A stretch of DNA of 64,000 nucleotides, taken from assembly GCF_000527135.1 (NCBI RefSeq), contig NZ_AZUP01000001.1, positions 2,976,001 to 3,040,000 of the forward strand, read 5' to 3'. This stretch comes from Methyloversatilis discipulorum. Lineage in GTDB: Bacteria > Pseudomonadota > Gammaproteobacteria > Burkholderiales > Rhodocyclaceae. Made by a program: the position numbers and the translations under genes. Each line of letters opens with the position of its first letter. Positions within the stretch are counted from its first letter, which is position 1. Under the pieces are notes generated by a model, which did not search any database, was not told the origin of the DNA, and saw nothing but the letters and a program-made list of their open reading frames with translations. This document shows, one piece after another, positions 46,814 through 54,531 of the stretch.

Positions 46814-46839
46814 CGCACAAGCGAGAGTTCGCTGAACCG

Positions 46840-47136
46840 ATGAGGAAAACTTTCAACTTGCCACCGGCGGTCCAAGCCCTCGTTCTCTCGCTCTTTGCAC
46901 TGGGTATGGGCTTGAACTTTGTTCTGGCCATTTCCCCATTGTGGGGTTGGAGTTCTTTTCTTGGCTGGATGGGAACCATCGTCCTGATCGTCTTCGCTGT
47001 TGATGAGCGGAAGAACATCAAGAAAGCCTTGGCAAACGAGCGACAGGTGATCGATCGCCTATATGCATTCTATTTGGTTGGCCTCGCACTATTGGCTGCG
47101 GCAGTTAACTGTTTTCTGCTTCTATCAACGGGCTGA
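46840..47136 (+). CDS. Cassette 11: small membrane protein, unknown
   Basis: 98 residues with three hydrophobic segments (VQALVLSLFALGMGLNFVLA; FLGWMGTIVLIVFAV; FYLVGLALLAAAVNCFLLL) and a charged loop (DERKNIKKALANERQ). No family recognised. The start lies 32 bases after the crossover, longer than for its neighbours. Confidence 0.72.
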   Translation: MRKTFNLPPAVQALVLSLFALGMGLNFVLAISPLWGWSSFLGWMGTIVLIVFAVDERKNIKKALANERQVIDRLYAFYLVGLALLAAAVNCFLLLSTG

Positions 47137-47146
47137 GCGCGGTGAG

Positions 47147-47236
47147 GCCCAACCCTGCAGTCAAGGCCGCTCCCTCCGGTCGCTGGACGCTGCGCGATAA
47201 ACCGCCGCGCAGCGCCCCTTACCTACAACGTTGGGC
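47147..47236 (+). repeat. attC11
   Basis: R'' GCCCAAC (47147), R' GTTGGGC (47230), 90 bases. Shares CTCCGGTCGCTGGACGCTGC with attC6. Confidence 0.9.
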
Positions 47237-47257
47237 GTCACTGGGGGCAGGTTCCCA

Positions 47258-47563
47258 ATGAGGGTCCGCGAGAAGCAGTACGGTAACGTGTTTGAGGTGT
47301 TCGGAGTCTATTGGCACGCTGACCGTACCTATTTCTGCTGCTTGAACCACGTAGACTCTGCGCTCAACGTGATCTGCGAGACTGAAGCAGAAGTGATTGA
47401 CGCTCAACTCGGTGCGCACTTCGTATTCCACAGAACCGCAAATGCTATGAACGGAGTGTTCCATGGCCTTCTGTTAGCCAATTCTTTGCTGGACCGTGTC
47501 TTGGAATACGAACGGGAGGCGTATCACGAATTTCTGCGCCTTCTTGAAAATGAGCGGCAGTGA
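47258..47563 (+). CDS. Cassette 12: hypothetical soluble protein
   Basis: 101 residues from the ATG at 47258 behind a GGGGGCAGG ribosome site; an in-frame TTG at the crossover (47231) would add nine residues. Sequence such as VREKQYGNVFEVFGVYWHAD and AMNGVFHGLLLANSLLDRVL; no domain recognised. No signal peptide or membrane segment. Confidence 0.7.
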   Translation: MRVREKQYGNVFEVFGVYWHADRTYFCCLNHVDSALNVICETEAEVIDAQLGAHFVFHRTANAMNGVFHGLLLANSLLDRVLEYEREAYHEFLRLLENERQ

Positions 47564-47595
47564 TGGTATCGCCTATCGCACTAAATGACCGCGCC

Positions 47596-47667
47596 GCCCA
47601 ACAATCCGGTCCACCGGACCTCCGGCAAGCTGCGCTTGCCAGCGTCCGGTGACCTTGAACGTTAGAT
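47596..47667 (+). repeat. attC12
   Basis: R'' GCCCAAC (47596), R' GTTAGAT (47661), central GGCAAGCTGCGCTTGCC hairpin. 72 bases. Confidence 0.9.
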
Positions 47668-47672
47668 ATCAA

Positions 47673-48251
47673 ATGGAAGAACCTTATTTCGACGAAGGAC
47701 CGGAAGACGAAATCCGAGATGCCGGTGCCATTGCGCGACGGGCGCTGGCGCTGTTCGCCGTCATTTCAATTGCGTTCGGCGACGACAAGCAGAAGTTGAT
47801 TGATTGGCTGCGAGCGGAGGACTTATGGGCCGAGCTTTCGCCGGAAGAACTGGACTTCATAACGTCAGAGACGCCTAGTGAACGGCAGGTTTTCAACGCT
47901 TCGTGGCGGAGTGAAGCACTTTTGCTTCTGCTGTGGTCGCTTGGCTTGGTGGAAGCCATTCCCGCCCCCTCTGAAACTTGCAACCCAGCGTTGTTCCGGG
48001 ACCTCCTTCCACCGCGTACGTCGGTGTCGGTGAACGAATTTATTGCGTCCGCCCGAAGAAGATCGGATGAGGTCTTGGTGGAAATGGCAGACGAAATTCT
48101 GAACTTGCACTGGGAGGCGCGTGATGCGTCAATCAATGGCCGTGAATGTCCAGAGGTTCATATCGGCATCATCCAGGAGCGTCACCATGGAATAAATTGG
48201 GCCATCGGCTACGGGGGCTCTCCATGGGACGAGGTGGCGACTGATACCTAA
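47673..48251 (+). CDS. Cassette 13: DUF4272 family protein
   Basis: 192 residues from the ATG at 47673. Matches DUF4272 along most of its length: EIRDAGAIARRALALFAVIS, NASWRSEALLLLLWSLGLVE, ADEILNLHWEARDASING, IIQERHHGINWAIGYGG and the end WDEVATDT. Function of the family is not established. The TAA stop is part of R''. Confidence 0.85.
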   Translation: MEEPYFDEGPEDEIRDAGAIARRALALFAVISIAFGDDKQKLIDWLRAEDLWAELSPEELDFITSETPSERQVFNASWRSEALLLLLWSLGLVEAIPAPSETCNPALFRDLLPPRTSVSVNEFIASARRRSDEVLVEMADEILNLHWEARDASINGRECPEVHIGIIQERHHGINWAIGYGGSPWDEVATDT

Positions 48252-48302
48252 CCAGTCGCTGCAGCGGACGGCTACGCTGCCCGCTGAGCTTCAACGTTAG
48301 CT
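48246..48302 (+). repeat. attC13
   Basis: R'' ACCTAAC (48246), R' GTTAGCT (48296); short, 57 bases. One mismatch to cassette 13's first bases (TTAGATATC). Confidence 0.85.
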
Positions 48303-48308
48303 CCCCAC

Positions 48309-48806
48309 ATGCATCCTCTGATCGCCCTCCTTGACTGGCTACCCGATTGCGATTTCGGAGTCATGGATCATGGTTTCATCCCTCATGGCAGGGACTATTC
48401 CTTCTTGGTCGAGTCCTCGATAGGCAAAGATCCGGGGCGGCACCAAGTGCAGTTCACCCATGTAGTCGAGTTGAGTTACGCCACGGCCGTAGCCGACGAC
48501 GTCTGGGCAAGATCATGGGGCGAGGCGTTTGTTGACTATCAGTCCTGGCTAGATGCCGGCGAGCCGGACGGTTATGTGTGGGGTACTTGTTGGTCACTGG
48601 CATGGCCAGGCATTCGGGCAATTGAGCCATCCGCCAAGGCCGCTGCCTGGGCTACTCGGCTAGGCTGCCCCATGTACGAGGCTGAGATCGAGACTGATCG
48701 CTTTCGCATCAATCTTGTCTTTCACAGCTTGCGATCGGCCAAAGTCAGTAGTGAGACCTCCACAGTTTCGAGCGTTGTCATCCCGCTCTCCTCGCAGGGG
48801 AGCTAA
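48309..48806 (+). CDS. Cassette 14: YxiG-like protein
   Basis: 165 residues. FGVMDHGFIPHGRDYSFLVE, FTHVVELSYATAV, SWGEAFVDYQSW and AGEPDGYVWGTCWSLAWPGI resemble the YxiG-like family, known mainly from genome surveys. No signal or membrane segment. The TAA stop overlaps R''. The family call is by recalled pattern only. Confidence 0.7.
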   Translation: MHPLIALLDWLPDCDFGVMDHGFIPHGRDYSFLVESSIGKDPGRHQVQFTHVVELSYATAVADDVWARSWGEAFVDYQSWLDAGEPDGYVWGTCWSLAWPGIRAIEPSAKAAAWATRLGCPMYEAEIETDRFRINLVFHSLRSAKVSSETSTVSSVVIPLSSQGS

Positions 48807-48860
48807 CAATTCATTCAAGCCGACGCCGCTTCGCGGCGCGGCTTAATTCAGGTGTTGAGG
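48801..48860 (+). repeat. attC14, right end joined to IS remnant
   Basis: R'' AGCTAAC (48801) complements cassette 14's TTAGCTCCCC. The arms GCCGACGCCGC/GCGGCGCGGC are intact, but the right end reads CAGGTGTTGAGGCTGTAG and runs straight into the IS end, so the R' appears interrupted. Confidence 0.8.
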
Positions 48861-49700
48861 CTGTAGAAAACCCCTCCCCACCTTCGTTCACATGCCGTTG
48901 TTATGATTCCGCATCGCCTCTCCGGAGCCCTGCGATGGCGCGATTCAAGACACCTGACTACGGCCTGAAGCTCATCCCGGTCGATTTCGCGCAGCAGGTG
49001 CTGCCCGGTACCTTCGAGTTCGCGCTCTGCCACCTGGTCGACCACGACCTCGATCTCACTGCACTGCGTGCCCGCTACGCCAACGACGCTGGCGGCGCTC
49101 CGGCCTTCGATCCGGCCGTGCTGCTCAAGATCGTGCTGCTCGGCTACTCGCGCGGGCTGATCAGCTCCCGCTCCATCGCCACCGCCTGCCGCACCAACGT
49201 GCTGTTCATGGCCGTCTCCGGCGACAGTGCGCCGCACTTCACCACCGTCGCGCACTTCATCAGCAGTCTCGGCAATGAGGCCCAAGCGCTCTTCACCGAG
49301 GTGCTGCTGGTGTGCGACCGCCAGGGACTGATCGAGCGCGAGCTCTTCGCCATCGACGGCGTGAAGCTGCCGTCGAACGCGTCGAAGGCCAAGAGCGGCA
49401 CAACAAGCGGCTCACCCGCTTCACGCTGCGCGGGCGGGAGAAGGTGGATGGGCAATGGAAGCTGTACCGCCAGGTGCACAACATCGAAAAGCTCGGGCAC
49501 CATGGATACGCGAATTAGGTAAGCTGGCGGGAGAGGCCGGCGCCATTTCGAGCGCGCCGGGCAGCGGCCGGCGCTGACGTCAGGGGACGATGATGAAGCG
49601 AAGATCGGAAGGCTGAAACGATGATGAACGACTTCGAGCCGGCATGCGCCGGAAGCAACCGCTCTCCCCGGAACGGGGTATTTCTACAGCGTCGTTAGGC
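48857..49700 (+). mobile_element. IS1182-type insertion sequence remnant
   Basis: The terminal inverted repeats are visible: left GGCTGTAGAAAACCCC (about 48859-48874) and right, in reverse, CGCTGTAGAAATACCCC (about 49676-49692). The transposase inside is deleted for most of its catalytic part. Immediately after the right end comes GTTAGGC, the intact end of the interrupted attC and start of cassette 15. Confidence 0.8.
48935..49518 (+). pseudogene. IS1182-family transposase, internally deleted
   Basis: The N-terminal part (MARFKTPDYGLKLIPVDFAQ ... LLKIVLLGYSRGLISSRSI ... FAIDGVKLPSNASKAKSG) reaches just past the first catalytic Asp. At about 49390-49405 the frame changes, and the intact family C-terminus follows: HNKRLTRFTLRGREKVDGQW, KLYRQVHNIEKLGHHGYAN. 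The second Asp and the Glu of the DDE site are absent, so the enzyme is dead. Confidence 0.85.
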
Positions 49701-49740
49701 CTTTACCCACCTCCTACCGACCTCACGCGGATAACGTCCG

Positions 49741-50133
49741 ATGATTCTTCAGTTCCTGCCCCTGCTTCTTGCGCCCCTGCTCTATGCACTACTCACGAAG
49801 GCCGCGGCATTCTTGTTCCGTCGAACGCGTCTGAGTTGGCCTCATGCGTTGGTGTTTGGCCTCCTAGTGTTCTTGGTTAGCGGGGCTGGCGCGGTCCTCA
49901 ATTTGTTGGCCGGGCATCCTTTTCCAGTACCTCTTACTCTCCTCCTCAGCCTTGCTGTTCCCCTGCTGCTTGGTGGCTGGTATCTGGGGCCTCGAGCGAA
50001 GTCTCCTGAGGGCGTCTCTTTGCAGTTCAAAGGCGGAGCGCTACTTGCGCTTGTCGTATACGGGCTCGTTCTCGCTCTTGGCGTCATCACGGCGGTTGCG
50101 CTACCTCTGCTTCAGCATGCCTCTAAGGCCTAA
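49741..50133 (+). CDS. Cassette 15: four-helix membrane protein, unknown
   Basis: 130 residues. Hydrophobic segments LQFLPLLLAPLLYALLTKAA, ALVFGLLVFLVSGAGAVLNL, LTLLLSLAVPLLLGGWYLG and ALLALVVYGLVLALGVITAV. No family recognised. The cassette starts TTAGGCCTT at 49695, right after the IS end, and closes with AAGGCCTAAC, so it is intact. Confidence 0.72.
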   Translation: MILQFLPLLLAPLLYALLTKAAAFLFRRTRLSWPHALVFGLLVFLVSGAGAVLNLLAGHPFPVPLTLLLSLAVPLLLGGWYLGPRAKSPEGVSLQFKGGALLALVVYGLVLALGVITAVALPLLQHASKA

Positions 50134-50220
50134 CTCCTCCATCAGCAGGGACCGCCAAGAGCTCCGCTTTGGGTTCCCTGCGCCTTCGGCTGCGGCCGCC
50201 ACTCACGTCAAACGCTAGGC
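50128..50220 (+). repeat. attC15
   Basis: R'' GCCTAAC (50128); the right end reads GCTAGGC (50214), so the usual GTT is altered to GCT. 93 bases; inner part like attC3 and attC9 (AGCTCCGCTTTGGGTTCCCTG). Confidence 0.82.
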
Positions 50221-50231
50221 GGCCGGAAGGC

Positions 50232-50765
50232 ATGAGCACCCTCCGCTGGATCGACCCTCGCCTAGTCCCCGCGCTCGTAATCAGCACAACCGCTTTCTCG
50301 CTCGCCTACCTCGAGTGGTCGTTCGGTGTTGGCGCCGCAGCACTACTGGGTCTCACGCTAATCTCCTTTGCCGCTTTCGGTATTGGGGCACTTCTCTGGG
50401 GCTTCTTCGGCCGACGTCGCACCATGCTAATCGCTGGTGTGTATTCGCTCGCCTTGGTTGTATTCACCGCTCTGGTTGTGCGGGTAGAGGGCACCCATCG
50501 CAAAGCCGAGAGCTTCCGTCGCGGCGACGTGATTGTGACCGCTCTGTCTTCTTTTCGCGCCGAGCACAACCGCTACCCCGACTCTCTTCGCGAGCTAGTG
50601 CCGAAGTACCTCACGGAAATCCCACACAGCACCATGTCTGCTCTTTACGAGATCCCCTTTACCTACCGACTGAACGGCACGAAAGATTTCGGATTGGCGT
50701 TCCCTGCTCCGGCCTGGCTTATTTGCCAGCGCACCGAATCAACGCCGTGGGCATGCAACGATTAG
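50232..50765 (+). CDS. Cassette 16: membrane protein with pseudopilin-like C-terminal part
   Basis: 177 residues, ATG behind GGAAGG. Three N-terminal membrane segments (LVPALVISTTAFSLAYLEWS, AAALLGLTLISFAAFGIGAL, TMLIAGVYSLALVVFTALVV), then RGDVIVTALSSFRAEHNRYP and DSLRELVPKYLTEIP, a wording seen in pseudopilin-like globular domains, and a Cys pair near the end. No firm family. Confidence 0.7.
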   Translation: MSTLRWIDPRLVPALVISTTAFSLAYLEWSFGVGAAALLGLTLISFAAFGIGALLWGFFGRRRTMLIAGVYSLALVVFTALVVRVEGTHRKAESFRRGDVIVTALSSFRAEHNRYPDSLRELVPKYLTEIPHSTMSALYEIPFTYRLNGTKDFGLAFPAPAWLICQRTESTPWACND

Positions 50766-50767
50766 CC

Positions 50768-51130
50768 GGCCGCCCGACAATGGACTCCAGGCGACGGTTC
50801 TTGTGATTCTGGCGGGCGGCCCAAGCCGGCGTCCGGCGCACGAACCCGCGAATGCAGCGGGCAGCGGTAGCAGTCGCTGCGCACTCCGCTCACGCGTGGG
50901 ACAGCCCCTTGTCGCGTCATGCCCGTGTGCTGGTTTTTCGGGACATTGAGGGCGTGGGCCGTTGCAAGCTCCGCTGGCCTGGTTCAGTTCAGATCAACGG
51001 TGAGGGCAACGGCTTCGTCATGCGCAACCCGCCTTCGCGGGCTCGGTGGGCGCGGCACGGCGTTGTCACGCACCCGACATCTCCCGCGTGGACGATGAAC
51101 TTCTCCAGGCCCAACCCATCTGTCAGACGG
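50768..51130 (+). other. Decayed array end: attC fragment and third copy of the ORF-less cassette
   Basis: GCCGCCCGAC (about 50770) looks like the R'' of cassette 16 but no R' follows. From about 50794 to 51045 the sequence is a more diverged third copy of cassettes 3 and 9 (ACGGTTCTTG..., CCCCTTGTCGCG..., TTCAGTTCAGATCAACGGTG, GGGCAACGGCTTCGTCATGC). Its attC is lost. GCCCAACCC at about 51112 looks like the start of one more attC. No gene is seen in the 459-base gap 50766-51224. Confidence 0.65.
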
Positions 51131-51206
51131 TGAACAACCTCGTGCCGGCGAAGGCCGGACGCAATCACTTGCCTCGCGACGGGGTGTTTCTGTAGCGTCG
51201 TCAGAC
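51131..51206 (+). mobile_element. Second IS1182-type right end
   Basis: GCCGGCGAAGGCCGGACGCA followed by GACGGGGTGTTTCTGTAGCG and TCGTCAGAC closely parallels the right end of the IS remnant at 49640-49700. No transposase or left end accompanies it. Confidence 0.6.
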
Positions 51207-51224
51207 TTTATCGGGCCCCCGCGC

Positions 51225-51923
51225 ATGAACCAGGACGAACTCAAAGCCGTGTTTGATCGGCAGGCTTCCGGCTATGAACATCAGCAAAGGAAACTTGCGC
51301 CTGTTCACGAAGGCCTTCATTTTCAGCTCGAATGGATATTTTCCGAGCTGCCTGACAGTGCCCGGATACTGTGTGTCGGATTGGGCGCGGGCGCGGAGCT
51401 TTCCTACCTGGCCAGGAAGTTTCCGCATTGGCGCTTCACGGCAGTGGAGCCTTCCGGCGCGATGCTCGATGTCTGTCGCCAGCGAGCGGAGAAGGAGTCG
51501 TTCGCCTCGCGCTGCACGTTTCACGAAGGCTATCTGGAGTCCTTACCCGACATCGAGCCTCACGATGCAGCCACTTGCTTCATGGTTTCGCAGTTCTTTC
51601 TTGATCAGGACGAACGCGCCCGCTTTTTCCGGTGCATCGCTGCGAGGTTGCGCCCCGGGGGTATTCTGGCCAGCGCGGATCTGTCGTCGACGGTGGGCTC
51701 ACCCGAGTACGACACCTTGCTGAAAGCATGGGTGAGCATGCTCCACGCAGCCAAGGTGCCCGCTGACGCAATCGAAAGGACGCACGCGGCATGGGCGAAG
51801 GACGTGGCCATTCTCCCGCCGGGCGAGGTCGAAGCCATTATCGGACGCGGTGGTTTCAGCCCTCCTGTCCGGTTCTACCAGGCAGGTTTCGTCCATGCGT
51901 GGTGCGCAAGGCGCTCGACGTGA
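51225..51923 (+). CDS. Class I SAM-dependent methyltransferase
   Basis: 232 residues. Motif I ILCVGLGAGAELSYLAR, motif II acidic VEPSGAMLD, motif IV-VI HDAATCFMVSQFFLD and LRPGGILASADLS. Substrate unknown. It reads with the cassettes and begins 19 bases after the second IS end, with no attC behind it. It is either the last decayed cassette or the first flanking chromosomal gene. Confidence 0.82.
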   Translation: MNQDELKAVFDRQASGYEHQQRKLAPVHEGLHFQLEWIFSELPDSARILCVGLGAGAELSYLARKFPHWRFTAVEPSGAMLDVCRQRAEKESFASRCTFHEGYLESLPDIEPHDAATCFMVSQFFLDQDERARFFRCIAARLRPGGILASADLSSTVGSPEYDTLLKAWVSMLHAAKVPADAIERTHAAWAKDVAILPPGEVEAIIGRGGFSPPVRFYQAGFVHAWCARRST

Positions 51924-52323
51924 ATTGCCGTGTGACTGTCGTTTCCGCCGCGGCGACCCCCGCCCCTTCGGGGCAACCGGACCGCGGGTGAGCGGCGGCG
52001 TCGAGGCGGCAGAAGTCCGCGCCCGGGCAAGGGCGCCAGCGGGGCCTTCTTTCCGGCGGTAGTGCCCGATTGCAGCGGCGCCCCCCCGGGAACGCCAGTC
52101 GTCGAGCCGTCGGTATCGGCGGACGGTGTGAGGGGAGACACCGGATCAGCTGCGCGGTAAGGTTCACCGGCATGCAGTGCCGCAAACCAGAGCACCGGAG
52201 CGGAGGTGACTCGAGCGCTCGTTCGCTTCTTCCGCGCTGTTTCTGACCCTGCACGCGCTCACCGGTCGATGCACTGCCTTGCCCCTTCCTCTCAATCGTC
52301 AGGCACTTTCTGCCCATTACGCC
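51924..52323. other. 400-base gap without a gene
   Basis: GC-rich, no supported coding frame. The only structure I see is a short hairpin GCCCC-TTC-GGGGC at 51962-51974, which may end the methyltransferase transcript. Confidence 0.5.
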
Positions 52324-52602
52324 ATGGCCAAGACCGCAGTCATTTCCGCAGTGGTCGCGACGGCAGTGACCGCCGCCGCGTTTCTGCTCAATCCGTCGCC
52401 CGAGCAGCACCGCGCCAAGATCAAGGAGGTCATCGCCGAACGCAGCCCGCTGGCCAGCGTGCTCGGCATCGGGGCGCTGACGGCGTTCACGTCGACGCAT
52501 CATCCCCTGGGCATCGCGTCCTACACGACGGTGAATGAGCGCACGGTATCGGTGGGGGCACTGGGCATGGTGTTCGTGCTGGAGCCGACGAAGGACGAAT
52601 AG
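52324..52602 (+). CDS. Small exported or membrane-anchored protein
   Basis: 92 residues from the ATG at 52324. One N-terminal hydrophobic helix (TAVISAVVATAVTAAAFLL) followed by NPSPEQHRAKIKEVIAERSP and a C-terminal VSVGALGMVFVLEP. The layout resembles the DUF4359-type small proteins; the match is by recalled pattern only. Function unknown. Confidence 0.6.
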   Translation: MAKTAVISAVVATAVTAAAFLLNPSPEQHRAKIKEVIAERSPLASVLGIGALTAFTSTHHPLGIASYTTVNERTVSVGALGMVFVLEPTKDE

Positions 52603-52646
52603 CGCAGCGTGCCCGCCACGCGACCCGTTCCCTGACGGAGGTCATC

Positions 52647-53075
52647 ATGACGCCCGAAGCCCTCGTCGTCCTCACCCTTGTCGGCGCGTGCCTGATCCTG
52701 CTGTTCTGGCGCACCCTGCTCGAGTTGCTGATCGTCTGCGCAGCGTTCTGCGGCCTCGGACTGATCTGGTCGGCCGACATGCCGCCCGTCTGGCTGAAGG
52801 GCGTACTCACCGTCGCACTGCTGGCGGTATTGGGCCTGATTGCCGAGAAGCTTGGCCTGCGGCTCGGCGAGCGCACGCAGACCGGCCGCCGCCGGCGCAG
52901 CGCGTCAGTCGGCGCCCCGAACTGCACGCGCTGCGGCAACAGCGGCTCTGTCCTCTGCGGCGCCTGCCATGGCTCTGGAGAAGGGCCGGGCAGCGCCGGC
53001 CTGGTGCTCGGCCGGTTCGTGCCCTGCTCTTTCTGTAACGGCCGCGGCCGCACGCCATGCGGCTGCGGGCGCTGA
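52647..53075 (+). CDS. Membrane protein with DnaJ-type zinc-finger repeats
   Basis: 142 residues. Two N-terminal hydrophobic segments (ALVVLTLVGACLILLFW; GVLTVALLAVLGLIA), then four CxxCxGxG-like elements (CTRCGNSG, CGACHGSGEG, CSFCNGRGR, CGCGR) as in the DnaJ central zinc finger. No J domain. Possibly a membrane-bound folding factor; unproven. Confidence 0.72.
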   Translation: MTPEALVVLTLVGACLILLFWRTLLELLIVCAAFCGLGLIWSADMPPVWLKGVLTVALLAVLGLIAEKLGLRLGERTQTGRRRRSASVGAPNCTRCGNSGSVLCGACHGSGEGPGSAGLVLGRFVPCSFCNGRGRTPCGCGR

Positions 53076-53122
53076 CGCCGCTGACGGCTCCGTGACGCCG
53101 CCGCCCTGATGACGGACACGCC

Positions 53123-53593
53123 ATGAAAAAATCGCTGCTCCTCGCCCTGACGCATGCCCTGTCGGCCGCCGTCGGCTTCGCGCTCGGCATCTACGCGCTG
53201 CCGATCCTGATCGCGCCGCCTGCACCCTCTGGCGAAGAGGTGGCCGCACAGGCGACGGCGGCAAGCCATGAGGCTCACTTCCGCCGCGATCTGAAGGACA
53301 GCGATGCGCTGCACTGGGGCGAAGGCAAGGTGTCGATCGGCGCGGAAGCCATCGTGTTCGAGGGCGAGCTGGCGCCCGGCCCGGATTACAAGCTCTACCT
53401 GTCGCCGGAGTTCGTCGAGACCGAAGCCGATTTCCTGCGACTCAAGGACCGCATGGTGAGGGTCGGCGACGTTCGCACCTTCCGCAACTTCGTTGTGCCA
53501 GTGCCCGCTTCGATCAACCCGTCCGACTATTCATCGGTGATCGTGTGGTGCGAAACCTTCAACCAGTTCATCACCGCCGCACGCTATCGCTAG
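53123..53593 (+). CDS. DM13-domain exported protein
   Basis: 156 residues. N-terminal signal anchor (ALSAAVGFALGIYALPILIA), then a DM13 domain: HWGEGKVSIGAEAIVFEGEL, PDYKLYLSPEF, SSVIVWCETFNQFITAARYR with the family's Cys near the end. DM13 domains are proposed to act in redox/electron transfer. Periplasmic. Confidence 0.85.
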   Translation: MKKSLLLALTHALSAAVGFALGIYALPILIAPPAPSGEEVAAQATAASHEAHFRRDLKDSDALHWGEGKVSIGAEAIVFEGELAPGPDYKLYLSPEFVETEADFLRLKDRMVRVGDVRTFRNFVVPVPASINPSDYSSVIVWCETFNQFITAARYR

Positions 53594-53672
53594 CGACGGG
53601 CCGTCGACGACCGGCGCCGCTCGGCGCCATTCGCCGCGCACTACCGGAAGCGGCACACGGAAGGAGCATGCC

Positions 53673-54071
53673 ATGCACGCCGCAGAGAACCCGCGCGTAC
53701 ACGCAGTCACACCGACGACGGAGGTGTCCACCGCGCAGCGCCTGCCCTACTTCGTCGGCATTTCCGGGCAAACCGTCGGCGCCCGCGGCCTGTCGATGCA
53801 CCTGGTGGTGATTCCGCCCGGCGCACGCTCGGAGCCGCATCTGCATGTCGGTTACGAGACCGGCATCTACGTGCTGGAGGGCGAGGTACTGACGCGCTGG
53901 GGCGAGGCGCTGGAGAACGAGGTGATCAGCCGGGCCGGCGAGTTCCTGTTCGTGCCGCCGGGCGTGCCGCACGAGGCGGTGAACCTGAGCGCGACGCAGC
54001 CGGCGCGCGCGGTGGTGGCGCGCAACGACCCGGCGGAACAGGACAAGGTGCAGCCCTGGCGCCCGGCCTGA
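53673..54071 (+). CDS. Cupin-domain protein
   Basis: 132 residues, single cupin. Metal motif 1 GARSEPHLHVGYETGIYVLE and motif 2 GEFLFVPPGVPHEAVN are both intact (two His, Glu, His). Enzymatic role unknown. Preceded by GAAGGAG. Confidence 0.85.
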   Translation: MHAAENPRVHAVTPTTEVSTAQRLPYFVGISGQTVGARGLSMHLVVIPPGARSEPHLHVGYETGIYVLEGEVLTRWGEALENEVISRAGEFLFVPPGVPHEAVNLSATQPARAVVARNDPAEQDKVQPWRPA

Positions 54072-54157
54072 TCGGGGGCGTGGCGAGCTTCACGGCAGCG
54101 CAGGTCGCCGAGGGGCACACTGGCGCCGCTTTCCCGCCCCACTTACGGAGAACCGCC

Positions 54158-54526
54158 GTGGCCGTCTTTTCATTCGCTCGGAACCAGACCCACTCGATGC
54201 AGGGCAACCACATCGCGGGCGTCGCCACACCCGCCAGCGGCGCGCGGCAGATCGAAATGTGGCGCGGGCGCATGGAAGCGGGCGCGGCGACACCGCCGCA
54301 CCGCCACAGCGGCGAAGAGGTGGTGCTCATCCTCAGCGGCAGCGGGCGGGCGACGGTCGAGGGGCAGGAGGTTCGCTATACGGCCGGCGACACGCTCATC
54401 CTGCCGGCGAATGCGGTGCACCAGATCTTCGCCGAATGCGACAGCGAGTTCGTATCGGCGATGCCGCTGGGCGACACGGTCACGCTGCCCGACGGCACGG
54501 TGATGAACCTGCCCTGGCGCGCCTGA
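54158..54526 (+). CDS. Second cupin-domain protein
   Basis: 122 residues from the GTG at 54158 with ACGGAG eight bases upstream; an upstream in-frame start lacks a ribosome site. Motif 1 GAATPPHRHSGEEVVLILSG and motif 2 GDTLILPANAVHQIF. Not a close duplicate of the preceding cupin. Confidence 0.82.
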   Translation: MAVFSFARNQTHSMQGNHIAGVATPASGARQIEMWRGRMEAGAATPPHRHSGEEVVLILSGSGRATVEGQEVRYTAGDTLILPANAVHQIFAECDSEFVSAMPLGDTVTLPDGTVMNLPWRA

Positions 54527-54531
54527 ACACG

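Larger units (their letters stand above)
40905..51206 (+). mobile_element. Chromosomal integron: intI, attI and about 16 cassettes
   Basis: A tyrosine recombinase of integron type is followed, in divergent orientation, by attI and a head-to-tail series of short genes each ending in an attC. The decisive evidence is cassette self-complementarity. For example, cassette 1 starts TTGGGCGTC and its R'' ends GACGCCCAAC; cassette 2 starts TTAGAGCGC and ends GCGCTCTAAC; cassette 15 starts TTAGGCCTT and ends AAGGCCTAAC. All cassette genes read away from intI. GC is lower than in the flanking chromosome. The far end is decayed, with IS remnants. Confidence 0.95.

Noticed and set aside
42500..51200. CRISPR array as explanation of the regular repeats
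   Set aside because: Repeats are long, variable in length and sequence, and separate genes; they are attC sites.
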